Shown in pieces: positions 1-8,998 of a DNA stretch of 64,000 nt. A program made the position numbers and the translations under genes. Source of the DNA: Roseobacter insulae. GTDB lineage: Bacteria > Pseudomonadota > Alphaproteobacteria > Rhodobacterales > Rhodobacteraceae. Location: the NCBI RefSeq assembly GCF_019375555.1, contig NZ_JAHXDN010000001.1, forward strand, positions 597,501 through 661,500, read 5' to 3'. The notes below the pieces were generated by a model that saw nothing but the letters and a program-made list of their open reading frames with translations, was not told the origin of the DNA and ran no database searches. The first letter of the stretch is position 1; every line of letters begins with the position of its first letter.

Positions 1-2
1 TC

Positions 3-299
3 GAGAAAATCGGCGGCGTGGTCATCGACAGTACGGATATTCGCGCCAACCCGGAGCACATGTTGCGGTGCCTGTGTGACGCCATCGAGCTGCCGTTTGA
101 CCCCGCGATGCTGTCATGGCCTGCGGGGCCGCGCGATGAAGACGGCATCTGGGCGGCGCATTGGTACGGGGCCGTTCACACAAGCACCGGTTTCTCCGGC
201 GCAGAAGGCGAACTGCCCTTGTTAGATCCTGTTATGGCGGATCTCGCGGATCAGGCGCTCCCCTTCTACCACCAGCTTGAAGCGGTCAAACTGACCTGA
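3..299 (+). CDS. C-terminal end of a sulfotransferase-like protein (partial)
   Basis: The reading frame is open from the window edge to a TGA at 297-299, so only about the last 98 residues are seen. The tail has the pattern I associate with the sulfotransferase-like family common in alphaproteobacteria: a region reading D-S-x-D-I-x-x-N-P-E, then LPFDPAMLSWPAGPR, then W-x-x-H-W-Y. The PAPS-binding N-terminus lies outside the window, so function cannot be confirmed. It converges on argG with a hairpin between them. The family call is from recall of the tail motif only. Confidence 0.5.
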   Translation, partial: EKIGGVVIDSTDIRANPEHMLRCLCDAIELPFDPAMLSWPAGPRDEDGIWAAHWYGAVHTSTGFSGAEGELPLLDPVMADLADQALPFYHQLEAVKLT

Positions 300-373
300 T
301 GGCTCTTGCGGTCTGGCACAGCGATGTTCCGATTGCGCGACGGAGGTCACGTCGACGCGCATAGACAGAGAGC

Positions 374-391
374 GGCGGCAAATGCGCCGCC
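374..391. terminator. Hairpin between the partial CDS and argG
   Basis: GGCGGC (374-379) pairs with GCCGCC (386-391) around a six-base loop. It lies between two convergent genes, where a shared terminator would be expected. Neither side has a clean T-run, so termination is inferred from position and stem only. Confidence 0.4.
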
Positions 392-422
392 TTGTCTCCG
401 GACATCGGCTTTGGGTCGGGGG

Positions 423-1643
423 TTACTGCTTAAGTCGGCGATCCCGTGCGGCGAGCAGCTTCAGGCGCAGGGCGTTCAGCTGAATGAAGCCTGCGGCGTC
501 TTTCTGATCATAGGCACCCGCGTCATCCTCGAAGGTGACATGCGCTTCGGAATAGAGACTGTGATCGGACCAGCGCCCGACCGTCCGCACATGCCCCTTG
601 TAAAGTTTCAGGCGTACCGTGCCGGTGACGTGAGTTTGCGAGGCATCAATAGCTGCTTGCAGCATCGTCCGTTCAGGCGAAAACCAGAAACCATTGTAAA
701 TCAGTTCCGCGTAGCGCGGCATCAGCTCATCCTTGAGGTGCATCGCGCCGCGGTCGAGCGTGATGGATTCAATCGCGCGGTGGGCTTCCAGCAAAAGTGT
801 TCCACCCGGGGTTTCGTAGATGCCGCGGGATTTCATGCCGACGAAACGCCCCTCTACGAGATCGAGACGTCCGCAGCCATGCTTGCCGCCCAGTTCATTC
901 AGCCGGGTCAGGATCGTGGCGGGGGACATTGCCTCGCCGTTGAGGCTCACCGCATCGCCTTTTTCAAACCCGATCTCCACGTACTCCGGCACATCGGGCG
1001 CGTCTTCGGGATTCACCGTGCGCTGGTACACGTAATCGGGCGCGTCGACGGCCGGATCTTCGAGCACCTTCCCTTCGGAAGAGGTATGCAGCAGGTTTGC
1101 ATCGACACTGAAAGGCGCCTCGCCGCGTTTATCCTTTGCGATGGGAATCTGGTTCTTCTCTGCGAAATCCAGCAGCTTTGTCCGGCTTGAGAGATCCCAT
1201 TCGCGCCATGGGGCAATGACCTTGATATCCGGGTTCAGCGCGTAGGCGGCGAGTTCGAACCGCACCTGATCGTTGCCCTTGCCGGTTGCGCCGTGCGCCA
1301 CCGCATCCGCGCCGGTTTCCTCCGCGATCTCGACAAGACGTTTGGAGATCAGCGGCCGTGCGATGGACGTGCCCAGCAGGTACAGCCCTTCGTAAACCGC
1401 ATTGGCGCGGAACATCGGGAAGACAAAGTCACGTACGAACTCTTCGCGCACGTCCTCGATGTAGATGTCCGATGCGCCCATCAGCTCTGCCTTTTTGCGG
1501 GCCGGTTCCAGTTCCTCGCCCTGACCCAGATCAGCCGTGAAGGTCACGACCTCGCAGCCGTATTCCGTTTGCAGCCATTTCAGAATGATCGACGTATCAA
1601 GGCCGCCGGAATAAGCGAGCACGACTTTTTTGGGCGCAGACAT
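423..1643 (-). CDS. argG: Argininosuccinate synthase
   Basis: This is a 406-residue protein of normal family length. It joins citrulline and aspartate, using ATP, in the penultimate step of arginine synthesis in the cytoplasm. The N-terminal ATP-pyrophosphatase loop AYSGGLDTS is at residues 10-18, followed by the family pattern around [14 protein letters not shown] and later [13 protein letters not shown] and GNDQVRFE. It diverges from ilvA across about 130 bp that must hold both promoters. argJ of the same pathway is at 30.1-31.4 kb and is not linked. Nothing is odd about the gene. Confidence 0.97.
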   Translation of the reverse strand: MSAPKKVVLAYSGGLDTSIILKWLQTEYGCEVVTFTADLGQGEELEPARKKAELMGASDIYIEDVREEFVRDFVFPMFRANAVYEGLYLLGTSIARPLISKRLVEIAEETGADAVAHGATGKGNDQVRFELAAYALNPDIKVIAPWREWDLSSRTKLLDFAEKNQIPIAKDKRGEAPFSVDANLLHTSSEGKVLEDPAVDAPDYVYQRTVNPEDAPDVPEYVEIGFEKGDAVSLNGEAMSPATILTRLNELGGKHGCGRLDLVEGRFVGMKSRGIYETPGGTLLLEAHRAIESITLDRGAMHLKDELMPRYAELIYNGFWFSPERTMLQAAIDASQTHVTGTVRLKLYKGHVRTVGRWSDHSLYSEAHVTFEDDAGAYDQKDAAGFIQLNALRLKLLAARDRRLKQ

Positions 1644-1774
1644 TGCATTCTTCCTTCGTCACATTGCCCGGTGCCGATACCGGGTTTTGCGCAGCGCAGC
1701 AAGGTTGAACCGCGTTGACCCGCGTCGCGCGCATGCCTACTGATCAGACACCCATGGACCAAAGGAGCGGGCAC

Positions 1775-3010
1775 ATGACCCTCACCGCCTTTGCAGCGGC
1801 GGCACGCAAGGCCGAACGGGAGATGCGCACCGTTTTTCCCGCGACCCCGTTGTTGCGCAATGATCATCTGTCCGACCGGTTTGGGGCCGATATCTACCTG
1901 AAGCGCGAAGACCTCAGCCCGGTGCGGTCTTACAAGTTGCGCGGCGCGTTCAATGCCATGCGCAAGGTGATCCCGGACCACGATCTTTTCGTCTGTGCGA
2001 GCGCTGGCAACCATGCGCAGGGCGTTGCCTTCATGTGTCGGCACTTTGGTGTTCAGGGCGTGGTCTTCATGCCCGTCACCACCCCGCAGCAGAAAATTCA
2101 GAAGACACAGATGTTTGGCGGTGATCATGTCGAAATTCGCCTTGTTGGTGACTATTTTGACAAGACGCTGCATGCGGCCCAAAGCTTTTGTGCACAGGCG
2201 GGGGCGCATTTTCTGTCACCCTTTGACGATGAGGATGTGATTGAGGGTCAGGCCTCCGTGGCGGCGGAAATTCAGGCCCAGCTGGGAAGGGTGCCGGACC
2301 GCATCATTCTGCCGGTGGGCGGCGGCGGTTTGTCTGCCGGTGTGCGCAGCTTTTTTGGCAACGCCTGCGCCTATACCTTCGTTGAACCCACGGGGGCGCA
2401 AAGTCTTGGTAAGGCGCTGGAGGAAGGTGCGCCCGTGGATGTGTCGCCGATCAACAGTTTTGTGGACGGAGCGGCTGTGGCGAAGATCGGGGCGCGCACC
2501 TTTGAGCGCCTGAGCAATGTGGCGCGCAGCGATGTGATCCACCTGTCCGAAGACCGTATTTGCACAACCATCGTCGAGATGCTGAACGTCGAAGGCATCG
2601 TGCTGGAACCTGCGGGCGCCATGGCGATCGAAGCGCTGTCTGACCTTGCCGAAGAGGTAAAGGGCAAGACCGTTGTCTGCATTGCCTCGGGCGGCAACTT
2701 TGATTTCGAGCGTCTGCCAGAGGTCAAGGAGCGGGCGCAGCGATACTCGGGCATCAAGAAGTATTTCATTCTTCGCATGCCGCAACGACCCGGCGCGCTC
2801 AAAGAGTTCCTGAACATTCTGGGCCCGGAAGACGACATCGCGCGGTTTGAATATCTGAAGAAATCGGCGCGCAATTTCGGTTCCGTGCTCATCGGCATCG
2901 AGACGACGCGGCCCGAGAACTTCGTGCGGTTTTTGACTGAACTTGATGAAGCCGGGTTCACCTATACCGACATCACCAACGACGAGACCCTGGCGCAATT
3001 CGTCATCTGA
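1775..3010 (+). CDS. ilvA: Threonine ammonia-lyase (threonine deaminase), short single-ACT type
   Basis: This PLP enzyme converts threonine to 2-oxobutanoate and ammonia, the first step towards isoleucine. The start at 1775 is chosen because AAAGGAG lies six to nine bases upstream; an upstream in-frame start at 1715 would add 20 residues unlike the family. The PLP lysine is K54 in SYKLRGAFN, and the phosphate-cradling glycine loop VGGGGLSAG follows. A single ACT-like regulatory domain occupies the last 85 or so residues, beginning at KKYFILRMPQRPGALKEF. At 411 residues it matches the short form rather than the two-ACT E. coli form of about 510. A dehydrogenase gene starts 10 bp downstream. 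Confidence 0.93.
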   Translation: MTLTAFAAAARKAEREMRTVFPATPLLRNDHLSDRFGADIYLKREDLSPVRSYKLRGAFNAMRKVIPDHDLFVCASAGNHAQGVAFMCRHFGVQGVVFMPVTTPQQKIQKTQMFGGDHVEIRLVGDYFDKTLHAAQSFCAQAGAHFLSPFDDEDVIEGQASVAAEIQAQLGRVPDRIILPVGGGGLSAGVRSFFGNACAYTFVEPTGAQSLGKALEEGAPVDVSPINSFVDGAAVAKIGARTFERLSNVARSDVIHLSEDRICTTIVEMLNVEGIVLEPAGAMAIEALSDLAEEVKGKTVVCIASGGNFDFERLPEVKERAQRYSGIKKYFILRMPQRPGALKEFLNILGPEDDIARFEYLKKSARNFGSVLIGIETTRPENFVRFLTELDEAGFTYTDITNDETLAQFVI

Positions 3011-3020
3011 GGGGGAATGG

Positions 3021-3833
3021 ATGGAATTCTCTGGCAAAACGGTCGTGATCACTGGTGGGGCCAGCGGCATCGGCGCGGCGCTTGCGGCGATGCTGGTGAA
3101 AGAAAAGGCGCAGGTGGTCATTGCGGATCTGGATGCCGCGCGTGTTGATGAAGCGTCGCATACCCTTGGCTGTTGCGGAATTCCCTGCGACGTGACGCGG
3201 GAAGCGGATGTCACAGCGCTTGTGCGCAAGGTATCCGATACAGTTGGCCCCATCGACATTTTTGTCTCTAACGCGGGGCTTTTGACACCGCAGCCGGGTC
3301 ATGCCGCATCTTCCAGCGATGAGGACTGGATGCGCAACTGGTCTGTTCACGTGATGGCACATGTATACGCGGCGCGTGCGCTTCTGCCGCAAATGATCGC
3401 GCGGCGGTCCGGCTACTTTGTCAATGTGACCTCAGCGGCGGGGCTGCTCAACCAGATTGGAAACGCCGCCTACTCAGCAACCAAACATGCGGCGGTGAGC
3501 TTTGCGGAATCACTGGCGATTTCGCATGCATCCGATGGCATTGGTGTCTCGGTTGTCTGCCCGCAATATGTTGCCACGCCGCTGATTGGGCTGAGTGCCG
3601 GGGATGCTGAAAGCCACGAGGGATTGCTGAGCGCCGCGCAAGTGGCAGAGCGGATCGTATCGGGGGTTGAGGCGGGCGAGTTCCTGATCCTGCCGCATCC
3701 GCAGGTCGCCGGTTATGCACAATCGCGCGCGCAGGACCACGATGGCTGGATCCGGGGCATGGTTCGTTTGCGCGCCCGCTTGGGGGTTCAGTCGGGGACA
3801 CCCGATGGGACGGGGCTGTACAAACTGGTCTAG
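3021..3833 (+). CDS. Short-chain dehydrogenase/reductase (SDR), substrate unknown
   Basis: This is a 270-residue classical SDR with a Rossmann fold. The cofactor loop TGGASGIG is at 11-18, D36 at the end of beta-2 favours NAD, and NAG is at 84-86. The catalytic set is S138, Y151 and K155 in YSATK. The start at 3021 follows GAGGGGG that overlaps the ilvA stop, so the gene is probably cotranscribed with ilvA. Nothing in the sequence fixes the substrate. Its stop overlaps the convergent Hpt gene by a few bases. Confidence 0.85.
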   Translation: MEFSGKTVVITGGASGIGAALAAMLVKEKAQVVIADLDAARVDEASHTLGCCGIPCDVTREADVTALVRKVSDTVGPIDIFVSNAGLLTPQPGHAASSSDEDWMRNWSVHVMAHVYAARALLPQMIARRSGYFVNVTSAAGLLNQIGNAAYSATKHAAVSFAESLAISHASDGIGVSVVCPQYVATPLIGLSAGDAESHEGLLSAAQVAERIVSGVEAGEFLILPHPQVAGYAQSRAQDHDGWIRGMVRLRARLGVQSGTPDGTGLYKLV

Positions 3834-4162
3834 CCTGCGAGCCTTGTGCCCATTTCGCTGAGGAAAACCCCGCGAGAGCTTTCGTAGCTTGCGAGAATTT
3901 CCGCAACATCAACCGCTGCTTTGGGATCATGGGCAACGGCAGTTTCCCCCACCTGGCACAGGCCCGAGAACTGCTGGAACCCGAGGCTCAGCGCGCTGCC
4001 TTTCAGAAAATGCAGACGCGCCTCCAGATCATTGCAGGGTTGCTGGGCCGTGAGCTCGGAAATTGCGGCGTCGACTTCTTCCAAGAACAGTTCGACCACT
4101 TCGTCGAAGTCCTCGGCACCCACTTCTTCCCGCAGTGTGGCCACTCTCTCCCAGTCAATCAT
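3830..4162 (-). CDS. Histidine phosphotransfer (Hpt) protein
   Basis: This is a stand-alone Hpt domain of 110 residues, counting from the ATG at 4162 that follows GGTGGAG at a good distance; a longer reading to 4255 adds a basic tail of doubtful value. The phospho-accepting histidine is H51 in HFLKGSALSLGF, the standard Hpt signature. Such proteins shuttle phosphate between receiver domains. It diverges from a REC-PP2C gene, an obvious candidate partner, across about 150 bp. No kinase is nearby. The pairing is inference from position. Confidence 0.82.
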   Translation of the reverse strand: MIDWERVATLREEVGAEDFDEVVELFLEEVDAAISELTAQQPCNDLEARLHFLKGSALSLGFQQFSGLCQVGETAVAHDPKAAVDVAEILASYESSRGVFLSEMGTRLAG

Positions 4163-4310
4163 CACGAACTCCACCGGTTTGCCAACCCTTCGCACAGGGA
4201 ACCTTAACCGGTCGTGTGACACCAAGGGTTTTTTACGGCGAAGTTTAAATTTCACCTGCCCTTAAGCATTCTGGGTCTACAGCAGGGTCTCATTCTGAAC
4301 TGAGTATTCA

Positions 4311-5594
4311 ATGCCGAAGCAATTAGCCTTTTCTGATACGACCACGCTGCCGGAAACGCCGGGGGCGCCAAAACTTGTTCTGGTCGTTGATGACAGCCGG
4401 TTACAGCGCAAAATTCTCACCAGTTCCCTGTCCCGCTGGGGGTATGAGGTGATGGAAGCCGAAAGCGGTGAAGCCGCGATGGAAATCTGCGCGGCGCGAC
4501 CACCCGAGCTGGTCGTGAGTGACTGGATGATGCCGGGGATGTCCGGTATCGAGTTTTGCAAGGCGTTCCGCGAGATCTCCGGGGAGAATTACGGCTACTT
4601 CATTCTGCTCACCTCCAAGAGCGAGAAGAACGAAGTTGCAGAGGGGCTTGATGCCGGTGCCGATGACTTCCTGACCAAACCTGTGGATGGCAACGAGCTG
4701 CGCGCCCGGATGATGGCCGGTGAACGAATCCTCGAAATGCAGCGCGAACTGACGCTGAAAAACCGCGTGATCACCGAAACGCTCGGGGAATTGCAACGGC
4801 TTTACGATTCTCTGGACAACGACCTTGTAGAAGCAAAACAGCTCCAGCAATCGCTTGTCCGTGAACGCCATAAATCATTCGACGCCGGTGATCTGTCGCT
4901 GCTGTTGCGCTCCAGTGGCCACGTCGGCGGCGATCTGATCGGCTTTTACCCGGCGGCTGACGGTCACCTGGGATTGTTTGCAATCGACGTGTCGGGACAT
5001 GGCATCAGTTCTGCGCTGATGACCGCAAGGCTGGCAGGGTATCTCTCTGCAAGCGCGCTGGATCAGAACGTTGCATTGGAAAAGCTGCCGGATGGCACAT
5101 ACCGGTCCCGCCCGCCTGCGCGGGCCATCGAGACGCTGAACGAACTGGTGCTCGACGAGATGGAGACCGAGCACTATTTTACCCTGATGCTTGCCGATAT
5201 TGACATGCAGACAGGCAAGGTCGTGATTGGCCAGGCAGGTCATCCGCATCCTGTTATTCAACGACGATGCGGCAAGCTTGAACAGGAGGGCACCGGCGGT
5301 TTCCCCGTGGGGCTGATGTCCGGCATCTCTTTTTCCCAATTCGAAATGCATCTCGACCCGGGTGATCGGCTGATCATTCTATCCGATGGCGTTACCGAAT
5401 GCCCCGATGCAAAGGGCGAGATGCTGGAAGAGGCCGGTCTGGAAAGGCTGCTTGACGGCCTGCGCGACATCACCGGGCCTGCGTTTTTCGAATCCCTTGT
5501 CTGGTCTCTGACCGAGTTTGCAGGCGGCACGGAATTCCCCGATGATGTATCAGGTCTTCTCTTCGAATACCGGGGTGACGCTCACAACAGGTGA
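4311..5594 (+). CDS. Response regulator with PP2C-type (RsbU-like) phosphatase output
   Basis: This 427-residue protein has an N-terminal receiver domain, a coiled linker and a C-terminal PPM/SpoIIE serine phosphatase domain. In the receiver, D27 and D28 bind metal, D71 in SDWMMPG is the phosphoacceptor, and T101 and K123 complete the switch. The phosphatase domain begins near residue 185, with GGDLIGFY, then DVSGHGISSAL carrying metal-binding acidic residues, and ends with LSDGVTECPDAKGE. RsbU-like enzymes dephosphorylate anti-sigma-factor antagonists, but no antagonist or anti-sigma gene is nearby. The divergent Hpt protein may feed the receiver. The gene end overlaps the convergent Nudix gene by 13 bp. 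Confidence 0.9.
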   Translation: MPKQLAFSDTTTLPETPGAPKLVLVVDDSRLQRKILTSSLSRWGYEVMEAESGEAAMEICAARPPELVVSDWMMPGMSGIEFCKAFREISGENYGYFILLTSKSEKNEVAEGLDAGADDFLTKPVDGNELRARMMAGERILEMQRELTLKNRVITETLGELQRLYDSLDNDLVEAKQLQQSLVRERHKSFDAGDLSLLLRSSGHVGGDLIGFYPAADGHLGLFAIDVSGHGISSALMTARLAGYLSASALDQNVALEKLPDGTYRSRPPARAIETLNELVLDEMETEHYFTLMLADIDMQTGKVVIGQAGHPHPVIQRRCGKLEQEGTGGFPVGLMSGISFSQFEMHLDPGDRLIILSDGVTECPDAKGEMLEEAGLERLLDGLRDITGPAFFESLVWSLTEFAGGTEFPDDVSGLLFEYRGDAHNR

Positions 5595-6019
5595 CGTTTG
5601 AGAAACAGGCGATCGCCCTCGTTGCCCAGTTCTTGCGCGGCTCTTTGGGGTGACAGCCACATCGTTTCGTGATCCGCTTCGAGAGGCGGACCCAGCTGAT
5701 AGATCGGGCGCGCCACGAATACATGGCAGATTTTCTCCGCCAGAATGTCGTATTCAGGCATGTAGACGAAACGCCGGAACGCGCCCAGTTTGCGCGGCGC
5801 AGCGATCCGCCAACCGGTTTCTTCCATGACCTCCCGGTGCAGGGCGCGAATCGTGCTTTCCCCGGGATCTATTCCGCCCCCGGGCAGCTGGATGTCGGGC
5901 CGCTCACCCATCTGAACGGTCAGCAACACGCCGCCGTTCAGCGGTAAAATCGCGTAGGCACCGGGCCGCAGGACGTAGCGCTGGTCTGCACGTGGCGCAT
6001 GGCCGACCCGTATCATCAT
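5582..6019 (-). CDS. Nudix hydrolase
   Basis: This is a 145-residue Nudix protein. The Nudix box runs from GGGIDPGE through REVMEETGW, with all catalytic glutamates present. Nudix enzymes hydrolyse nucleoside diphosphates linked to another group; the substrate cannot be read here. The start is the ATGATG at 6019/6016, downstream of AGAGGG; a start at 6040 is possible. It diverges from hslO with only about 80 bp between. Confidence 0.85.
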   Translation of the reverse strand: MMIRVGHAPRADQRYVLRPGAYAILPLNGGVLLTVQMGERPDIQLPGGGIDPGESTIRALHREVMEETGWRIAAPRKLGAFRRFVYMPEYDILAEKICHVFVARPIYQLGPPLEADHETMWLSPQRAAQELGNEGDRLFLKRHLL

Positions 6020-6100
6020 TCTGGCTTGCCCTCTTTTCATCGCACGCAAGACGTTTATATGGTGCCGGTATGCCAACCCCTTGGCGGTAAGGAAACCCCA

Positions 6101-7090
6101 ATGACACTCGGACACCAGATCGCGTGGGACGATACGGTCCTGCCATTTCAACTTGATGCCAGCGACATCCGCGGCCGTGTTGCGCGGCTGGATGGTGCTT
6201 TGAACGGTATTCTCAACCAACATGATTATCCGCCGCAGGTCGAAGCGCTGGTGGCTGAGATGGCGTTGCTGACCGCTCTGATCGGTCAAACCATCAAGCT
6301 GCGCTGGAAACTGCAATTGCAGGTTCAGTCCAAGGGGCCTGTGCGCATGATTGCAACAGATTACTATGGCCCTGAAAAAGAGGGTGGAACGGCACGGATC
6401 AGAGCCTACGCAAGCTACGACGCCGACCGGCTGACGGAGTCCGCGCCCTTTGATCAGGTGGGCGAGGGATACTTTGCCATCATGATCGACCAGGGCAAGG
6501 GGATGACGCCCTATCAGGGGATCACACCGCTTGACGGCACATCGCTGGCAGCCTGCGCAGAGACTTACTTTGCGCAGTCCGAACAGCTGCCGACGCGGTT
6601 CTCCCTGAGTTTCGGCAGGTCTGTCGAACCCGGTGTTGCCGAACACTGGCGCGCGGGCGGCATGATGCTGCAACACATGCCCAAGGCGTCACCCTTCGTC
6701 GCCGAAGGCAAGGGAACTGGCGACACGCTGACCGCGTCAGACCTGGTGCAGGATGATGAGGCGGAAAACTGGAACCGCGCCAATATCCTGCTCGATACCG
6801 TCGAGGAGCTGGAACTGATAGGCCCGACGCTGCCGCCAAACGATCTGTTGCTGAGATTGTTCCACGAGGAGATTCCGCGGGTGTTCGATGCGCAAACCGT
6901 GCGCTTTGGCTGTACCTGCTCCGAGGACCGGGTGCGTCAGAGCCTGTCGATCTATTCCGCACGCGACATCGAAAAGATGACCACGGATGCAGGGCGCGTT
7001 ACGGCAGATTGCCAGTTCTGCGGGGCGCATTATGACCTCGATCCGAAGACAGTGGGTTTCGAGGCGGAACAGGATGGCGATGACGCCTGA
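6101..7090 (+). CDS. hslO: Redox-regulated chaperone Hsp33
   Basis: This 329-residue protein is the cytoplasmic holdase that is activated when oxidants release its zinc. The C-terminal switch is intact: C271-x-C273 and C304-x-x-C307 are the four zinc ligands. The start at 6101 follows AAGGAA; an upstream in-frame start at 5999 would overlap the divergent Nudix gene. The CoA-type Nudix gene begins inside its last codons. Placement between two Nudix genes fits an oxidative-damage theme, but that is only context. Confidence 0.93.
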   Translation: MTLGHQIAWDDTVLPFQLDASDIRGRVARLDGALNGILNQHDYPPQVEALVAEMALLTALIGQTIKLRWKLQLQVQSKGPVRMIATDYYGPEKEGGTARIRAYASYDADRLTESAPFDQVGEGYFAIMIDQGKGMTPYQGITPLDGTSLAACAETYFAQSEQLPTRFSLSFGRSVEPGVAEHWRAGGMMLQHMPKASPFVAEGKGTGDTLTASDLVQDDEAENWNRANILLDTVEELELIGPTLPPNDLLLRLFHEEIPRVFDAQTVRFGCTCSEDRVRQSLSIYSARDIEKMTTDAGRVTADCQFCGAHYDLDPKTVGFEAEQDGDDA

Positions 7091-7676
7091 TCTCGATCGC
7101 TTGCGGTCCGCGCTGGGGCGGCCCGGCCGTCCCTCGTCGGATTTCGATCTGAACCCTGAAACGGTTCTGCCTGCCGGGCGCAAACTACGCCCGGCTGGCG
7201 TTCTGGCACCCATCGTGCAAAAGCGCGATACCCTGCACCTGCTGCTGACAAAACGGTCCTCGGCATTAAAGCATCATCCCGGACAAATCGCCTTTCCGGG
7301 CGGCAAGCAGGATGAGGGCGACACCGACGTCACGGCCGCTGCGCTGCGCGAGGCGCATGAGGAAATAGGGCTGCCGCCGCAAAATGTTGACATCCTCGGA
7401 TCGCTGCCGGCGCACGAGACTGTGACGGGTTTCACGGTGACACCGGTCATCGGGTTGGTAACAAGCTCCTTCGATATCGTCCCGGAGCCGGGCGAGGTTG
7501 ACGAAGTCTTCTCCGTTCCGTTGAGTCATGTGCTGAACGAAGACAACTATCTGGTCCAGTCGCGCCGATGGCGTGGGCACATGCGTTCCTATTTTGCCGT
7601 TCCTTACGGGCCCTATTACATCTGGGGCGCAACTGCGCGTATGTTGCGGGCATGGACCGACCAGATTTCACAGTAG
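7074..7676 (+). CDS. Nudix hydrolase of the CoA pyrophosphatase type
   Basis: This is about 200 residues, starting at 7074 or at the in-frame ATG at 7080, and overlapping the end of hslO by 17 bp. It carries the CoA-diphosphatase signature (L-L-T-K-R-S-x-x-L-x-x-H-x-G-Q-I-A-F-P-G-G-K) merging into a Nudix box with REAHEEIGL. The family (E. coli NudL and relatives) hydrolyses CoA and its derivatives to phosphopantetheine and 3',5'-ADP. It overlaps cca by 25 bp, so hslO, this gene and cca are likely one transcript. Confidence 0.87.
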   Translation: MAMTPDLDRLRSALGRPGRPSSDFDLNPETVLPAGRKLRPAGVLAPIVQKRDTLHLLLTKRSSALKHHPGQIAFPGGKQDEGDTDVTAAALREAHEEIGLPPQNVDILGSLPAHETVTGFTVTPVIGLVTSSFDIVPEPGEVDEVFSVPLSHVLNEDNYLVQSRRWRGHMRSYFAVPYGPYYIWGATARMLRAWTDQISQ

Positions 7677-8830
7677 TTCCGACGGATACACATTGGCTGA
7701 CCGATCCGGGTGCCCAGGCCGTGTGCCGCGCGGTGTCTGCCAGAGGCGCGCAGATCTATTTCGTCGGCGGCTGCGTGCGCGATGCGGTTCTGGGCATTCC
7801 CGGCGCGGATGTCGACATGGCCACCGATGCCCTTCCGCAAGATGTGACGGGTCTGGCCGAGGCTGCGGACCTGAAAGTGGTGCCCACCGGGATTGACCAT
7901 GGGACGGTGACAATCGTCGCGCATGGCACCGGCTATGAGGTGACAACTTTCCGACGAGACATCAAAACCGATGGGCGTCATGCGGAGGTCGTCTTTTCCA
8001 AGGACATCAGCGAGGACGCGCGGCGACGGGATTTCACGCTGAACGCCCTCTATGCCACGCCCGGGGGTACAATCGTCGACCCGCTCGGGGGATTGCCGGA
8101 CTGCCTTGCCCGGCGCATTCGGTTTATTGAAGACGCCGGTGCGCGCATCCGGGAGGACTATCTGAGGGCATTGAGGTTCTTTCGCTTTCACGCGTGGTAC
8201 GCGGACCCCGAGGCAGGATTTGATGTGGAGGCGCTGGACGCCATTGCGCAGAATGCAGCAGGTGTCGAAAAGCTTTCGGCAGAACGGATCGGGGCGGAAG
8301 TAAGCAAATTGCTGGCGGCGCCGGACCCTGTTCAATGCATCGCAACTATGCAGCATACCGGGCTTCTGCAGCGGGTTCTGCCCGGCAGCGACATCACGTT
8401 GCTTGGCCCGGTTGTTCATAATCAGAAAGCTTTGGGCCTGCGCCCGGACTGGCGCGTGCGTCTGGCCGCGCTGGGCGGAGAAGGTGCGAAGGCGCGCCTG
8501 CGAATGAGCAGCAAGGACGCGAAGGTAATGGAGCTGCTTCAGAGTGTTTTGGGCAATATGATGCCGATCCCTGAGGTCGCGTATCGATACGGCGAAACCA
8601 TCGCCGCCGGGGCGCTGGTGCTTGGGTCTGCGCTGGCCAGCCAACCTGTCGTAACAGACGACCTTGACCCCATAAAAAAGGCGGCAGTCGCGCGTTTTCC
8701 CATCAAGGCGCAGGACCTGATGCCAGCTCTTTCCGGCAAAGCGCTGGGCGACAGGCTGGGGTATCTGGAACGGCGCTGGATCGCGTCGCAGTTCCGTCTG
8801 ACACGTGAAGAGTTGATGACATTGGAATGA
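7652..8830 (+). CDS. cca: CCA tRNA nucleotidyltransferase / poly(A) polymerase family
   Basis: This is a 392-residue class II nucleotidyltransferase that adds or repairs the CCA tail of tRNAs. FVGGCVRDAVLG is near residue 38, the catalytic carboxylates are D53 and D55 in ADVDMATD, and RRRDFTLNALY is the downstream motif. The start at 7652 lies inside the Nudix gene. In alphaproteobacteria without a separate poly(A) polymerase the family assignment as CCA enzyme is usual; the sequence alone does not exclude poly(A) activity. Confidence 0.9.
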   Translation: MDRPDFTVVPTDTHWLTDPGAQAVCRAVSARGAQIYFVGGCVRDAVLGIPGADVDMATDALPQDVTGLAEAADLKVVPTGIDHGTVTIVAHGTGYEVTTFRRDIKTDGRHAEVVFSKDISEDARRRDFTLNALYATPGGTIVDPLGGLPDCLARRIRFIEDAGARIREDYLRALRFFRFHAWYADPEAGFDVEALDAIAQNAAGVEKLSAERIGAEVSKLLAAPDPVQCIATMQHTGLLQRVLPGSDITLLGPVVHNQKALGLRPDWRVRLAALGGEGAKARLRMSSKDAKVMELLQSVLGNMMPIPEVAYRYGETIAAGALVLGSALASQPVVTDDLDPIKKAAVARFPIKAQDLMPALSGKALGDRLGYLERRWIASQFRLTREELMTLE

Positions 8831-8892
8831 GGCGGTCGACAAACCGCAGGTTCTTTTGTAAGACCATCGGTATGACAACGGAGGTTTACAAA

Positions 8893-8919
8893 ATGTATCG
8901 CGGGATCTGGTTCAGCTGA
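8893..8919 (+). CDS. Candidate 8-codon leader peptide ahead of the ABC exporter pair
   Basis: GGAGG at 8880-8884 stands eight bases before an ATG that opens an 8-codon frame (M-Y-R-G-I-W-F-S) ending in TGA at 8917-8919. An in-frame ATG at 8872 would make it 15 residues but has a weaker ribosome site. The end of the frame overlaps a stem TTCAGC/GCTGAA (8911-8926), and a second GGCGC/GCGCC stem lies downstream before the exporter start at 8999. The layout resembles a translation-dependent leader. No homologue is recognised and it could be chance. Confidence 0.35.
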   Translation: MYRGIWFS

Positions 8920-8998
8920 CGCTGAAAAAACCGATCTCTTGAGGGCGCTGCCACGCTGCGCCTGACCATTTTGTATTTTTGACCTAAGGCCCCCTGTC

